A DNA stretch of 36,390 nt, from assembly GCA_036340235.1 (NCBI GenBank), contig JAYYZE010000009.1:1-36390 (forward strand), read 5' to 3'. This document shows positions 7,160 through 15,650 of the stretch, one piece after another (the stretch's first letter is position 1; every line of letters starts with the position of its first letter). The notes beneath the pieces are model-generated. The model had not been told where the DNA came from, did no database searches, and saw only the letters and a list, made by a program, of their open reading frames with translations. The stretch is from GCA-2862585 sp036340235 (lineage in GTDB: Bacteria > Bacteroidota > Bacteroidia > Flavobacteriales > UBA7312). The translations under genes were made by a program, and so were the position numbers.

Positions 7160-9055
7160 ATGAATAATCTAGCATATCATACAAAGGATTCCTACGAAAA
7201 GGCAAAAGCAAAAGCCTCAGAAAACTTGCACGAATTTTGGGAAGACATCGCCACCAATTTTCAATGGCACAAGCCATGGGATAAGGTGTTGGAGTATGAT
7301 TTTCATAACGCTCACGTCAAGTGGTTTTTAGGAGCCAAGTTAAATATCACTGAAAACTGTTTGGATAGACACTTAGCAACACAAGCTAATCAAACTGCTA
7401 TTATTTTTGAGCCAAATGACCCCAATGAGTCTGCACAACACATTACATACAAAGAACTTCACAGCAGGGTCTGCCAAGCGGCTAATATGCTTAAAGCTAA
7501 CGGTGCTGGAAAAGGAGATAGAATCTGTTTGTATATGCCCATGGTTCCCGAATTGGCCATTGCCGTCCTAGCCTGTGCTCGTATTGGCGCCATTCACTCC
7601 GTAGTCTTTGCGGGCTTTTCCGCCACAGCATTGGCAGCAAGAATTAATGATGCAGAATGCAGTATGCTAATTACTGCTGATGGCGGATATAGAGGCAATA
7701 AGATTACGCCACTTAAAGAAATTGCTGATCAGGCTATTGAACAATGCCCATCGATTCAGCGTAATATTGTACTGAGGCGTACTGGTCAAGACATTAGTTG
7801 GAATCAAATAGACAGATGGTGGCACGACGAATTTGAAAAAGTCAATGACCATTGCCTGGCTGAGGTGATGGATAGCGAAGACCCGTTATTTATCCTTTAT
7901 ACTTCCGGATCTACTGGAAAGCCAAAAGGAATGGTTCATTCTTGTGGCGGATATATGGTGTATACGGCTTACTCATTTCAAAACGTATTCCAGTACCAAA
8001 AAAGCCAAGTCTATTGGTGTACTGCCGATATTGGTTGGATTACCGGACACTCATACATAGTGTATGGCCCATTGGCCGTTGGTGCCACAACGCTTATGTT
8101 TGAAGGGGTTCCGTCTTTTCCTAACTTCGGTCGGTTTTGGGAGATTTGTGCTAAACACAAAGTCAACCAGTTTTACACTGCTCCTACCGCTATTCGTTCC
8201 CTTGAAAAGCATCCTACTGAATTGGTTGAAAAACACGATTTGTCGTCTTTAAAAGTGTTAGGTTCTGTGGGCGAACCCATCAACGAGGAAGCTTGGCATT
8301 GGTACGATAAATACGTGGGTAAGCATCTTTGCCCTATTGTGGACACTTGGTGGCAAACAGAAACAGGCGGCATTTTAATAAGCTCTTTGGCAGGTGTTAC
8401 CGAACAAAAACCGACTTTTGCCACACTACCAATGCCAGGAATACAAGCCGTATTACTTGATTATGATGGAAAGGAATTGCAAGGAGTGGCAGAAGGTATC
8501 TTGGCTATCAAGCAACCCTGGCCATCCATTGCTCGCACTATTTGGGGAGATCATGAACGTTACAAAAATATCTATTTCTCGGCATATCCGGGCTACTATT
8601 TTCCTGGTGACGGGGCGTTACGTGACGCTCAAGGGAATTATCGTATAACAGGTAGAATCGATGACGTCGTCATCGTTTCGGGACATAATCTAGGCACAGC
8701 CCCCATAGAAAATGCCTTAAACGAACACGACTTGGTAATAGAAAGTGCTGTGGTGGGTTTTCCCCACAACATTAAAGGGAATGCTTTACATGCTTTTGTA
8801 ATAACTAGTGGCCAAGTTGAGAGTCATCAAACCCTATCATTGGAACTTTGTAATTTAGTAGCAAAAACCATTGGTCCTATTGCCAAACCCGATAGAATTC
8901 AGGTAGTTAGTGGTCTTCCTAAAACTAGAAGTGGTAAAATTATGCGTAGGATTTTGCGCAAAATTGCTGCTGGAGAGTACGATAATTTAGGCGATGTTTC
9001 TACCCTTTTAAATCCTGAGGTAGTGGAAGAAATTATGCAGGCTCACAACTCCTAG
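7160..9055 (+). CDS. acsA: Acetyl-CoA synthetase (AMP-forming)
   Basis: 631 residues, close to the usual 630-660. It activates acetate to acetyl-CoA through acetyl-AMP. Signatures in order: P-loop YTSGSTGKPKG (247-257), DTWWQTETGG (395-404), YFPGDGALRD with hinge region (480-489), ITGRIDDVVIVSGHN, and the regulatory lysine K593 in KTRSGKIMRR, the site of reversible acetylation in this family. One difference: the GHR-LGTAEIE motif known from enteric Acs reads GHN-LGTAPIE here (N510). This may be a lineage feature. The gene stands alone with a 104-base leader in which I see no clear promoter, and it converges with umuC. Confidence 0.95.
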   Translation: MNNLAYHTKDSYEKAKAKASENLHEFWEDIATNFQWHKPWDKVLEYDFHNAHVKWFLGAKLNITENCLDRHLATQANQTAIIFEPNDPNESAQHITYKELHSRVCQAANMLKANGAGKGDRICLYMPMVPELAIAVLACARIGAIHSVVFAGFSATALAARINDAECSMLITADGGYRGNKITPLKEIADQAIEQCPSIQRNIVLRRTGQDISWNQIDRWWHDEFEKVNDHCLAEVMDSEDPLFILYTSGSTGKPKGMVHSCGGYMVYTAYSFQNVFQYQKSQVYWCTADIGWITGHSYIVYGPLAVGATTLMFEGVPSFPNFGRFWEICAKHKVNQFYTAPTAIRSLEKHPTELVEKHDLSSLKVLGSVGEPINEEAWHWYDKYVGKHLCPIVDTWWQTETGGILISSLAGVTEQKPTFATLPMPGIQAVLLDYDGKELQGVAEGILAIKQPWPSIARTIWGDHERYKNIYFSAYPGYYFPGDGALRDAQGNYRITGRIDDVVIVSGHNLGTAPIENALNEHDLVIESAVVGFPHNIKGNALHAFVITSGQVESHQTLSLELCNLVAKTIGPIAKPDRIQVVSGLPKTRSGKIMRRILRKIAAGEYDNLGDVSTLLNPEVVEEIMQAHNS

Positions 9056-9116
9056 CGTTTATCTGCTAATTTTTTGGCATTTAGATATCGATATACTTTG
9101 TTCGTGTTCTCCTTGC

Positions 9117-10370
9117 TTAAAGAAAAACAGTCAAGGCATCTTCTATTCGAGTAGAGTAGCATGGAGACAGTTGCTCTTGCTTCATGCGCCATTTCCGTTG
9201 ACTTCCTTGTATGGCTAAGCGAACCTTCTCCCGCCCCATATTATTATTAATTTTATCTAAGGCAGTCATTATAGATTGCTGTTTTTTGCGGTCTACATGG
9301 TCAAATAGGCTCAGCTGTTGTTGCTTTTGAGGCACAAGATCACTTACAACTACACCAGCTTTTTTATAGCGATAGTTCGGACGATATAGTTTTTCTAGAG
9401 CCTGTATGGCGAATCGAACAATTTCTATAGAATCGTTGGTTGGGGTGTCTAATGTTATGGAGGTAATGCCTTTATATTGCTTGTCGCTTGGTTTAAATGG
9501 GTTGGTGTGAATAAATACACTAATTCGACTTGAACAGCTTTTTTGTTTTCGCAGTTTATAAGCACAATTGCTAGCGTAATTACTAACAGCTTCTTTTAGT
9601 TCGTTAATGGTAGCGATACTCTTTCCAAAAGAGCGGGAGGTGCAAATATTCTTTTTTTTGCTGGCTTCTTTTTCTAGCAGAAAACAGGGCGTTCCTTTAA
9701 GCTCTTTTACCATTCTCAACCCCACTACCGATAAGCGTCGCTTTATCCAACTATCGTCGGCACGACATAGATCGTATGCGTTCTTAATACCCATATTGTT
9801 TAGCATACGGGCATGACGTCGGCCTACCCCCCATAATTCATTTACTGGCAGCCACTTTAGGGCGCGCTCTATAAGTGATGGCTCTTGCAATACAAACACA
9901 CCTGATGAAGTGTGCTTTTTGGCAATCAGTCCAGCCACCTTACATAGGGTTTTCGTGGGGGCAATACCAATAGAAATTGGAATACCAGTATATTGTTTGA
10001 CTTTTTTTCTTAGGGCGATTCCTTTTTCTAAAGGGCTACCCTCTCCCGAAAAATCCATGAAGGCCTCATCAATAGAATATACTTCCATAGCTTTCACTTC
10101 TTGCAGAATGGTACTCATTACTCGCTTTGATAAATCGCCATACAATGTGAAGTTGGATGAAAACAGTTGAACATCGTACTTTTCTATTAGCTTTTTTAGC
10201 TGAAATACAGGTGCTCCCATTTTTATTCCTAGTGCCTTAGCCTCGTTGCTGCGAGCGATTATGCAACCATCATTATTAGAGAGTACTAAAATAGGCTTAC
10301 CTTCCAGTTTAGGCTGGAAGACACGCTCACAGGAAGCATAGAAATTATTACAATCAGCGAGTGCTAGCAT
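9117..10370 (-). CDS. umuC: Y-family DNA polymerase V catalytic subunit UmuC
   Basis: 417 residues from the Met beginning MLALADCNNFYASCERVF, the canonical UmuC N-terminus. A longer frame from 10397 only adds residues overlapping umuD. Catalytic carboxylates are D6 and D101-E102 (YSIDEAFMDFSG). Helix-hairpin-helix region WGVGRRHARMLNNMGI and the little-finger domain follow. Near the C-terminus QQQLSLFDH matches a beta-clamp binding motif (QLSLF). The enzyme performs error-prone translesion synthesis with processed UmuD. It overlaps umuD by 17 bases, so the two are co-translated. It converges with acsA (61-base gap) and I see no terminator between them. Confidence 0.95.
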   Translation of the reverse strand: MLALADCNNFYASCERVFQPKLEGKPILVLSNNDGCIIARSNEAKALGIKMGAPVFQLKKLIEKYDVQLFSSNFTLYGDLSKRVMSTILQEVKAMEVYSIDEAFMDFSGEGSPLEKGIALRKKVKQYTGIPISIGIAPTKTLCKVAGLIAKKHTSSGVFVLQEPSLIERALKWLPVNELWGVGRRHARMLNNMGIKNAYDLCRADDSWIKRRLSVVGLRMVKELKGTPCFLLEKEASKKKNICTSRSFGKSIATINELKEAVSNYASNCAYKLRKQKSCSSRISVFIHTNPFKPSDKQYKGITSITLDTPTNDSIEIVRFAIQALEKLYRPNYRYKKAGVVVSDLVPQKQQQLSLFDHVDRKKQQSIMTALDKINNNMGREKVRLAIQGSQRKWRMKQEQLSPCYSTRIEDALTVFL

Positions 10371-10818
10371 TGGCCTTGTGTATAATAAATGTGACAACTC
10401 CCCATACTTGAAAATTCATTTCTTCGGTAATTTTTATGGGACGGTAGTTATCGTTGGCAGGCATGAGATATAACTCATTTTCATTTTTTTTTATGCGTTT
10501 CACAGTAAACTCACCATTCACTACTGCCAGTACGATATCGTTATTTTTAGGGTTTAAAGCCCTATCTACCACCATTACATCCGAGCTGTGAATCCCGGCA
10601 TCAACCATTGAATCGCCAACAGCACGTACGCAAAATGTTGCTGAGGGGTGTTGAACCAAGTAATCGTGTAGATTCAAATCCATATCTAAATAGTCGTCCG
10701 CCGGAGAAGGAAATCCCGCAGGAACAGTATCGCCGTACAATGGAACATTGTTCAAATCAACGTCTTCAATAGAATAAAATTGAAGTTTCTTGTTTGTATT
10801 AAGGTATTTAAACTTCAC
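10354..10818 (-). CDS. umuD: UmuD: S24 LexA/UmuD family self-cleaving subunit
   Basis: 154 residues. The LexA/UmuD peptidase dyad is visible as S70 (VGDSM) and K107 (EFTVKR). A cleavage site of Ala34-Gly35 in TVPAGFPSP lies at the expected distance, so RecA-stimulated self-cleavage to UmuD' is expected. There is no N-terminal DNA-binding domain, which separates it from LexA. It forms an operon with overlapping umuC. I cannot identify an SOS operator in the AT-rich 184 bases upstream; LexA-box sequences differ in Bacteroidota, so absence is not informative. Confidence 0.94.
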   Translation of the reverse strand: MKFKYLNTNKKLQFYSIEDVDLNNVPLYGDTVPAGFPSPADDYLDMDLNLHDYLVQHPSATFCVRAVGDSMVDAGIHSSDVMVVDRALNPKNNDIVLAVVNGEFTVKRIKKNENELYLMPANDNYRPIKITEEMNFQVWGVVTFIIHKANASTR

Positions 10819-10967
10819 TTGTTAGGTTTATAAAAGCATAAAATTAAAGCAAAAAATAAAAAAAAAAGACTCTTATGAAATTTTTTTAATGCTCTAATTA
10901 CTAGAAGAAACGTTAAAAAAACCCTGCATGTATAGGTAAATTATTAAAAAGTTATACAAAAAATACA

Positions 10968-10975
10968 TATGTTTG
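10968..10975 (+). promoter_or_regulatory. Probable -7 box of the proteorhodopsin promoter
   Basis: TATGTTTG is an exact match to TAnnTTTG and lies 27 bases before the start codon at 11003. No clear -33 TTG is seen at 17-23 bases upstream. The position is right for a leader of about 20 bases. Confidence 0.5.
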
Positions 10976-11002
10976 CATCTCTAACTATTAAATTAACAAG
11001 TT

Positions 11003-11731
11003 ATGCTATTAGAAATTCAAACAATGAGTCCTGACGATTATGTTGGCTTTACGTTTTTCATCGGCTACATGGCTATGTTTGCCGCATCAGTATTTTTCTT
11101 CTTTGAAAGAGGAAGTGTAAATGATAAGTGGAAACTATCATTACTTATTTCAGGTTTAATCACGGGTATTGCCGCAGTGCATTACTTTTACATGCGTGAT
11201 TATTACCTTGCAACTGGGGACAATCCCACGTTTTTTAGATATGTAGACTGGACATTGACCGTTCCGCTAATGTGTGTGGAGTTTTATCTTCTTACAAGAG
11301 CTGCCGGTGCAACTAAAGGTTTATTATGGAAATTAATTATTGCTTCTGTGTGGATGCTGGTAGCTGGATATATCGGTGAGGCTTTCAATCCAGAGGGTGG
11401 TGATACAGCACATTCAGTGACATGGGGTGTTTTATCAACCATTGGTTATATTTATATATTATACACCGCCTGGTTTGGTGAGGTGGCACAATTGGCTGAA
11501 AAGAGTGAATCTGACGTGGTCAAAAGAGGTGTTCGTACACTAGCTTGGTTTGTGTTAGTTGGATGGGCAATCTATCCAATTGGATACATGTGTATGGAAG
11601 GTGGATGGTTGAATACAGCGTTAGGCTGGGGATCTCAGAACGTAGATCTGTGGTATAACATTGCTGATGCCATCAACAAAATTGGTTTTGGTTTAGTAGT
11701 ATACAATATAGCTGTTACTGAATCAAAATAA
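11003..11731 (+). CDS. Proteorhodopsin, light-driven proton pump (green-tuned type)
   Basis: 242 residues, seven membrane helices. Proton-pump residues are intact: Schiff-base acceptor D82 and donor E93 in RYVDWTLTVPLMCVEFYLL (equivalent to D97/E108 of the SAR86 protein), H60 (equivalent to H75), and retinal-binding K226 in helix G (DAINKIGFGLVVY). The tuning residue equivalent to position 105 is M90, as in many flavobacterial rhodopsins and associated with green absorption. The DTE motif argues against the sodium (NDQ) and chloride (NTQ) pump classes. A strong terminator follows the stop codon, and a disrupted blh lies next. Confidence 0.96.
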   Translation: MLLEIQTMSPDDYVGFTFFIGYMAMFAASVFFFFERGSVNDKWKLSLLISGLITGIAAVHYFYMRDYYLATGDNPTFFRYVDWTLTVPLMCVEFYLLTRAAGATKGLLWKLIIASVWMLVAGYIGEAFNPEGGDTAHSVTWGVLSTIGYIYILYTAWFGEVAQLAEKSESDVVKRGVRTLAWFVLVGWAIYPIGYMCMEGGWLNTALGWGSQNVDLWYNIADAINKIGFGLVVYNIAVTESK

Positions 11732-11756
11732 GCAATCTGTTTTTTGGTTAACTAAA

Positions 11757-11792
11757 GCAGACTGGATGGCCACATTCAGTCTGCTTTTTTTT
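11757..11792 (+). terminator. Strong intrinsic terminator after proteorhodopsin
   Basis: Stem arms GCAGACTG (11757-11764) and CAGTCTGC (11777-11784) are perfectly complementary. The inner ATG/CAT pairs extend the stem, and eight T residues follow (11785-11792). It ends only five bases before the blh start codon, so most rhodopsin transcripts should stop before blh. Confidence 0.9.
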
Positions 11793-11797
11793 ATTTA

Positions 11798-12697
11798 ATG
11801 AATCGGTTTACCTTCATATTTCTTGTTTGCATTTACGCTCTTTTTTTGGTGTACCAGGCGTTTATCGAAATCCCTATTGGACATCAGTTGGTAGTGGCCT
11901 CCATTTTCATTTTGTTATTTGGTATTCCGCACGGAGCAATTGATCATGTATTGTTTTTTAGAAAAAGACAAATGTCAACACTCAAATTTTATGCTATCTA
12001 TCTTGGTTTAATAGTGGCGTTTATTGGACTTTGGCTATGGTTACCCCTTTTAAGTTTTGTGCTTTTTTTACTTTTATAAGCCTATCATTTTGGGGAGTCT
12101 CAATTGGTTGACATGTCATCTTCAAAGCTACCTTTTAAATCACTTATTTACTTTAACTGGGGTCTAGCATTGTTAGCAACCCTTATGTATTACAATCTAC
12201 AAGAATTGAATGATATAACCGCTTTTTTTCATGACACCTTGAGTTTGAAAGTTATCTATGATGAAACTGTCTTCTTTTGGTTTTATTTACTTACTAATGT
12301 ATTCAATGTGTTTGTGTTGACGTTACTTTTTTTTAAAGAAAAATTAAATTCACGACGTTTTTCCTCCGAATTATTCCTAATAGCATTAATACATATTACG
12401 TTTTTTTTATTTCCGTTTATTATCGGCTTTTCTTTGTACTTTGTGGTATTACATTCCATGGTCGTTATGCATCAAGAATATCAATTTTTTAAATCGGAGA
12501 ACCAGGCCTTTTCTGTCCTTCAGTTTATTAAATTATTACTGCCATATTCGCTGTTAAGCATCGTTTTTACAAGCTTACTATTTCTCAGTTCGCACTGGGG
12601 TTACATTAACATATCAATTCCCTTTTTAGCCATTATTATCATATCTGTAATCACCCTACCACATGCTATAGTAATGACTATTTTCTACAATAAATAA
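11798..12697 (+). pseudogene. blh: Beta-carotene 15,15'-dioxygenase (Brp/Blh family), interrupted by an in-frame TAA
   Basis: Blh cleaves beta-carotene to two retinals, the rhodopsin chromophore. Codons 1-93 (11798-12076) contain the family motif FGIPHGAIDHVLF (H45, D49, H50). Codon 94 is TAA (12077-12079). The same frame then continues with AYHFGESQLVD, another hallmark Blh motif, through LYFVVLHSMVVMHQEYQFF to LPHAIVM and a stop at 12697. Including the stop, the frame is 299 codons, the usual family length, with several hydrophobic segments and no other break. A TCA-to-TAA change (Ser to stop) would be enough to explain it. A restart at TTG 12104 or ATG 12113 would lack the first His motif. 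It may be a young pseudogene or a sequencing error. Confidence 0.85.
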
Positions 12698-12701
12698 AAA
12701 G

Positions 12702-12950
12702 TTATTTGCCCAAGTGTCGGCTTAAGACTTTTTCAAGTTTTCGATCACTAGTGCCTCCCCAATGTTCAATCACTTCGCCTTCGTTGTAAAGATAGAAATA
12801 TGGAAAATATGGTGGCCTAATTTCTTCAGGCATATCCTCTTGCATGATGTGTCTAAATCCTAAGGATCGTTTTTCGGCTTCTTTTTTGACGGTGGGTTCG
12901 AAACTTTTGCAAGGACCACAGCCTTGTTTTTTAATCATTACAATTTCCAT
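12702..12950 (-). CDS. Small thioredoxin-like protein
   Basis: 82 residues with an N-terminal redox motif C11-G-P-C14 in MIKKQGCGPCKSFEPTV, a central PYFPYFYLYNEGEVIEHWGG segment carrying the cis-proline strand, and a C-terminal helix. It has no signal peptide, so it is probably cytosolic. The length and CGPC motif fit minimal thioredoxin-fold proteins. It lies 58 bases downstream of the Fur-family regulator on the same strand and could share its transcript. It ends four bases from the end of the convergent blh. The redox partner is unknown. Confidence 0.85.
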   Translation of the reverse strand: MEIVMIKKQGCGPCKSFEPTVKKEAEKRSLGFRHIMQEDMPEEIRPPYFPYFYLYNEGEVIEHWGGTSDRKLEKVLSRHLGK

Positions 12951-13008
12951 AGTATAAATTTATTAGTAACAAATCCAATGAACAAAAATACGAAAATCTT
13001 AGGTTTTA

Positions 13009-13389
13009 CTATTGGCAATTATGACAAACACCGAAGATGTTTAATTCGGTACTTTCTACCTTAAATCCTTTAAGTTTGATAGGTATTAAATCGGATTCCA
13101 AGCAAAGGGTATCCTCGCATTTGGAACAATGAAAGTGTAGGTGTTCGTGTTTATGACCACTTTCGCCACATGAGTCTTTACATAAAGCGTATTTTTTATC
13201 ATGTGGTAGAACAATTTCATGTAAAATCCCTTTTTCCACAAACAGTTTTAAAGTTCTATAAAGGGTAACTCTGTCAAAACTCACGAGCGTATGCTCAATA
13301 TCTTTTACACTCAGAGCAGTTGGTTTTTGTTGAAACAAACCTAGTACTCGGCGTCTAAATGGGGTTATTCTAATGGGATTAGATTTCAC
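13009..13389 (-). CDS. Fur-family metal-responsive repressor (Zur-like candidate), GTG start
   Basis: 126 residues, slightly shorter than the usual 135-150. The N-terminal winged helix has the Fur recognition helix DRVTLYRTLKLFVEKG (39-54). The C-terminal dimerisation region has C88-x-x-C91 and C122-x-x-C125 for structural zinc and a His-rich sensor strand HKHEHLHFHC. The first usable codon at a family-like N-terminus is GTG at 13389-13387; no ATG lies in frame upstream before the shared intergenic region. It is divergent from a TonB-dependent receptor, with a perfect palindrome between them. A zinc sensor is my preferred reading from the His/Cys-rich receptor and lipoprotein, but iron or another metal is possible. 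Confidence 0.88.
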   Translation of the reverse strand: MKSNPIRITPFRRRVLGLFQQKPTALSVKDIEHTLVSFDRVTLYRTLKLFVEKGILHEIVLPHDKKYALCKDSCGESGHKHEHLHFHCSKCEDTLCLESDLIPIKLKGFKVESTELNIFGVCHNCQ

Positions 13390-13422
13390 GTAGCAAAAAA
13401 AGTAAAAAAAATAAAAATAAAC

Positions 13423-13430
13423 TATATTTG
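13423..13430 (+). promoter_or_regulatory. Probable -7 box of the TonB-dependent receptor
   Basis: TATATTTG matches TAnnTTTG exactly and lies 19 bases before the start codon at 13450. Its 3' half is inside the palindrome at 13426-13446, so a repressor bound there would block RNA polymerase. Confidence 0.5.
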
Positions 13431-13446
13431 CAACATTGTTGCAAAT
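13426..13446. promoter_or_regulatory. Perfect palindrome, candidate Fur-family operator
   Basis: Arms ATTTGCAACA (13426-13435) and TGTTGCAAAT (13437-13446) are exact reverse complements around a single T. The size and symmetry suit a Fur-family dimer site. It lies in the 60-base divergent region, overlaps the receptor -7 box, and is 37 bases upstream of the regulator's GTG start, so it could serve both autoregulation and receptor repression. Confidence 0.7.
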
Positions 13447-13449
13447 TGT

Positions 13450-15639
13450 ATGGTTCGTCTGATACTTTTTATTTTTATTCCATGTTTTTCATTGGCACAG
13501 ATTAGTGGCATTGTTACGGATACTCAAGATCAACCAATATCCGATGTAACTATTTTGATATTATCTACCTCAACCGCCTATAAATCTACCACAGATGGCT
13601 CCTTCCTTCTCAATGAGGATATTCCAAAAAGTACCAATTTGTATTTTAGTAAGGAAGGCTACAAGAGCCAGACTGTGAATTATTCTAACGATGACAGTTT
13701 AATGGTCAAGCTTTCAGAGTTACATGTAAATATTGACGAAGTAGAAATATCTTCCATTAATCATAAACTATCAGCTAATCAAACCCTAAATATACAATCA
13801 CGTAAAATTGCTCAGTTAAATGAAAGTTCATTTAATTTGGTTGAGAGCCTATCAAAAATTACTGGTGTTGATCAAACCACTACCGGTAATGGCATTCAGA
13901 AAGTGGTTGTTAGAGGGTTGTCGGGAATGAGGGTTGTTACTTTAATGAATGGTACCCGCATCGAAAACCAACAGTGGGGTAGCGATCATGGTATAGGATT
14001 TACGGACTTAGGGTTAGATAAAGTAGAGTTAGTTAAAGGGCCGGCTTCTATCATCTTTGGAGCCGATGCTTTAGGAGGAGCGATATATTTTTCAGATGAA
14101 AGTTTTAATAACAAGCCTTTGCAAGCAATGTTAACTTCCAATTTTGAGTCTTCCTCAATGTTTCACAACAATCAACTGGCTTTAAAATGGTCGTTAAGAG
14201 GCTTCAAGAATAACACCTATTTAGAGTACGGCTCAGCCGGAGATTATCAATTGCCTAATAAAACTTACTTGTTTAATTCACGATTTTCTCAAATGGCGTT
14301 TAAAACAGCTTTTGGATACAATTCAAAACGTTGGGTAATGAACTTAAGGTATCAGTACAATCAAAACACTATGGGTATTCCTGCCCATACGCATGGAGCT
14401 GACCCTACTTTAGGCGAGCTTACTTCAACAAATAGAGATGTAAGAGAACCAACAAGGCCAACCCAGTTTAACTCCCTACACCTTTTGAATATAGAGAGTA
14501 GCTTGTATTTTAATGAAAATACTCTGAAATTAATTTTAGCCAACTCTAACAATCGATTGGAAGAGTTTGAGGCATGGACCATACCTTACATAGATGTTTA
14601 CCTGAACTCCACTCAATTGAGTTTAGTTTTTACCAAACCTATTTCAAAGAAATTAAAGTGGTCTATAGGCTCTCAGTCTAGTTTTCAGATGAATTTGAAT
14701 CAGCCTAAAGCGATATCACAGCTTATTCCAAACACCACGACTAAAGACATAGGATTTTACTCTTTATTAGAGTACACGTCTGAAAATCAACTCTCGTCCC
14801 AACTTGCGGTGAGAGGAGATAACAGAACCATTAGTCTAAACGATCAAACGTTTTCAAAACAGTACAATGCCCTTAGCTTATCCTATGGTATAGCCAAACA
14901 GATTAACGCCCACCATATTAGAATGAGTTTTTCATCTGCTTTTAGAACTCCTAACTTTTATGAATTATTAGCCGATGGTTTTCATCATGCATCAAGGCGC
15001 TATGAAATTGGTGATAATGGTTTAAAAATCGAAAAGGGCAATCAATTTGATTTAAGTTACGAATGGACAGATAACCATTTGGAATTTATTATAAATCCGT
15101 TTTATCATTTAATATCCGACTACATTTCGCTGAATCCTTTGGATAGTGTAATAGAAAATGCACCTGTATTTGTATATGAGCAATATGATAATGTACATTT
15201 AAAAGGGGTTGAGATGAATTTACACTTTCATCCACATTTTGCTCATCAATTACATTTTGATCTTGGTTTAAGTTTATTGGAAGGAAAAAATCTTGATGGC
15301 GGCTTTCTTGCCTTAATGCCTGCCAATAATATCAAAACAATAATAAGATATCTATTTGATAAAACTGCAAAACCCCTGAGACTAAATACCGTCTTTATAG
15401 AATATGCTCACTATATACAGCAAAAAAATGTGGCTATTAATGAAGAAACTACCGATTCATATAATCTATTAGATGGGGGTCTTTCTTTTTCATTCAATAA
15501 GCAAGCAATATTTGATATTACATTGGGGGTGAAGAATATAACAAACACGACTTATGTCCCTCATCTGTCCAACTTAAAAAGCTTCATGATTCCCAACCCT
15601 GGGAGGTCTTTTTTTATTAAATTAATTACTAATCTTTAA
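13450..15639 (+). CDS. TonB-dependent outer-membrane receptor, probable metal uptake
   Basis: 729 residues. A signal peptide (MVRLILFIFIPCFSLAQ) precedes a carboxypeptidase-regulatory-like domain (about 18-95, ISGIVTDTQDQPISDVTI) and a plug domain (about 110-220, VVVRGLSGMRVVTLMNGTRIENQQWGSDHG, then ELVKGPASIIFGADALGGAIYF). A long beta-barrel follows, with a typical aromatic C-terminus (GRSFFIKLITNL). The barrel contains His-rich stretches (IPAHTHGADP, LHFHPHFAHQLHF) that resemble zinc-binding loops of ZnuD-type receptors. Divergent placement from a Fur-family regulator, an operator-like palindrome at its promoter and a Cys/His-rich lipoprotein 11 bases downstream support metal import, probably zinc. 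The substrate remains inferred. Confidence 0.88.
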   Translation: MVRLILFIFIPCFSLAQISGIVTDTQDQPISDVTILILSTSTAYKSTTDGSFLLNEDIPKSTNLYFSKEGYKSQTVNYSNDDSLMVKLSELHVNIDEVEISSINHKLSANQTLNIQSRKIAQLNESSFNLVESLSKITGVDQTTTGNGIQKVVVRGLSGMRVVTLMNGTRIENQQWGSDHGIGFTDLGLDKVELVKGPASIIFGADALGGAIYFSDESFNNKPLQAMLTSNFESSSMFHNNQLALKWSLRGFKNNTYLEYGSAGDYQLPNKTYLFNSRFSQMAFKTAFGYNSKRWVMNLRYQYNQNTMGIPAHTHGADPTLGELTSTNRDVREPTRPTQFNSLHLLNIESSLYFNENTLKLILANSNNRLEEFEAWTIPYIDVYLNSTQLSLVFTKPISKKLKWSIGSQSSFQMNLNQPKAISQLIPNTTTKDIGFYSLLEYTSENQLSSQLAVRGDNRTISLNDQTFSKQYNALSLSYGIAKQINAHHIRMSFSSAFRTPNFYELLADGFHHASRRYEIGDNGLKIEKGNQFDLSYEWTDNHLEFIINPFYHLISDYISLNPLDSVIENAPVFVYEQYDNVHLKGVEMNLHFHPHFAHQLHFDLGLSLLEGKNLDGGFLALMPANNIKTIIRYLFDKTAKPLRLNTVFIEYAHYIQQKNVAINEETTDSYNLLDGGLSFSFNKQAIFDITLGVKNITNTTYVPHLSNLKSFMIPNPGRSFFIKLITNL

Positions 15640-15650
15640 ACTATTTACAA

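Noticed and set aside
9083..9092. ATATCGATAT palindrome between acsA and umuC
   Set aside because: Short AT-rich palindrome between converging genes with no T run or repeat elsewhere; likely chance.
12077..12079. Recoding of the blh stop codon (selenocysteine or pyrrolysine)
   Set aside because: The codon is TAA, while known recoding uses TGA or TAG, and the position is not a Cys or Lys site.
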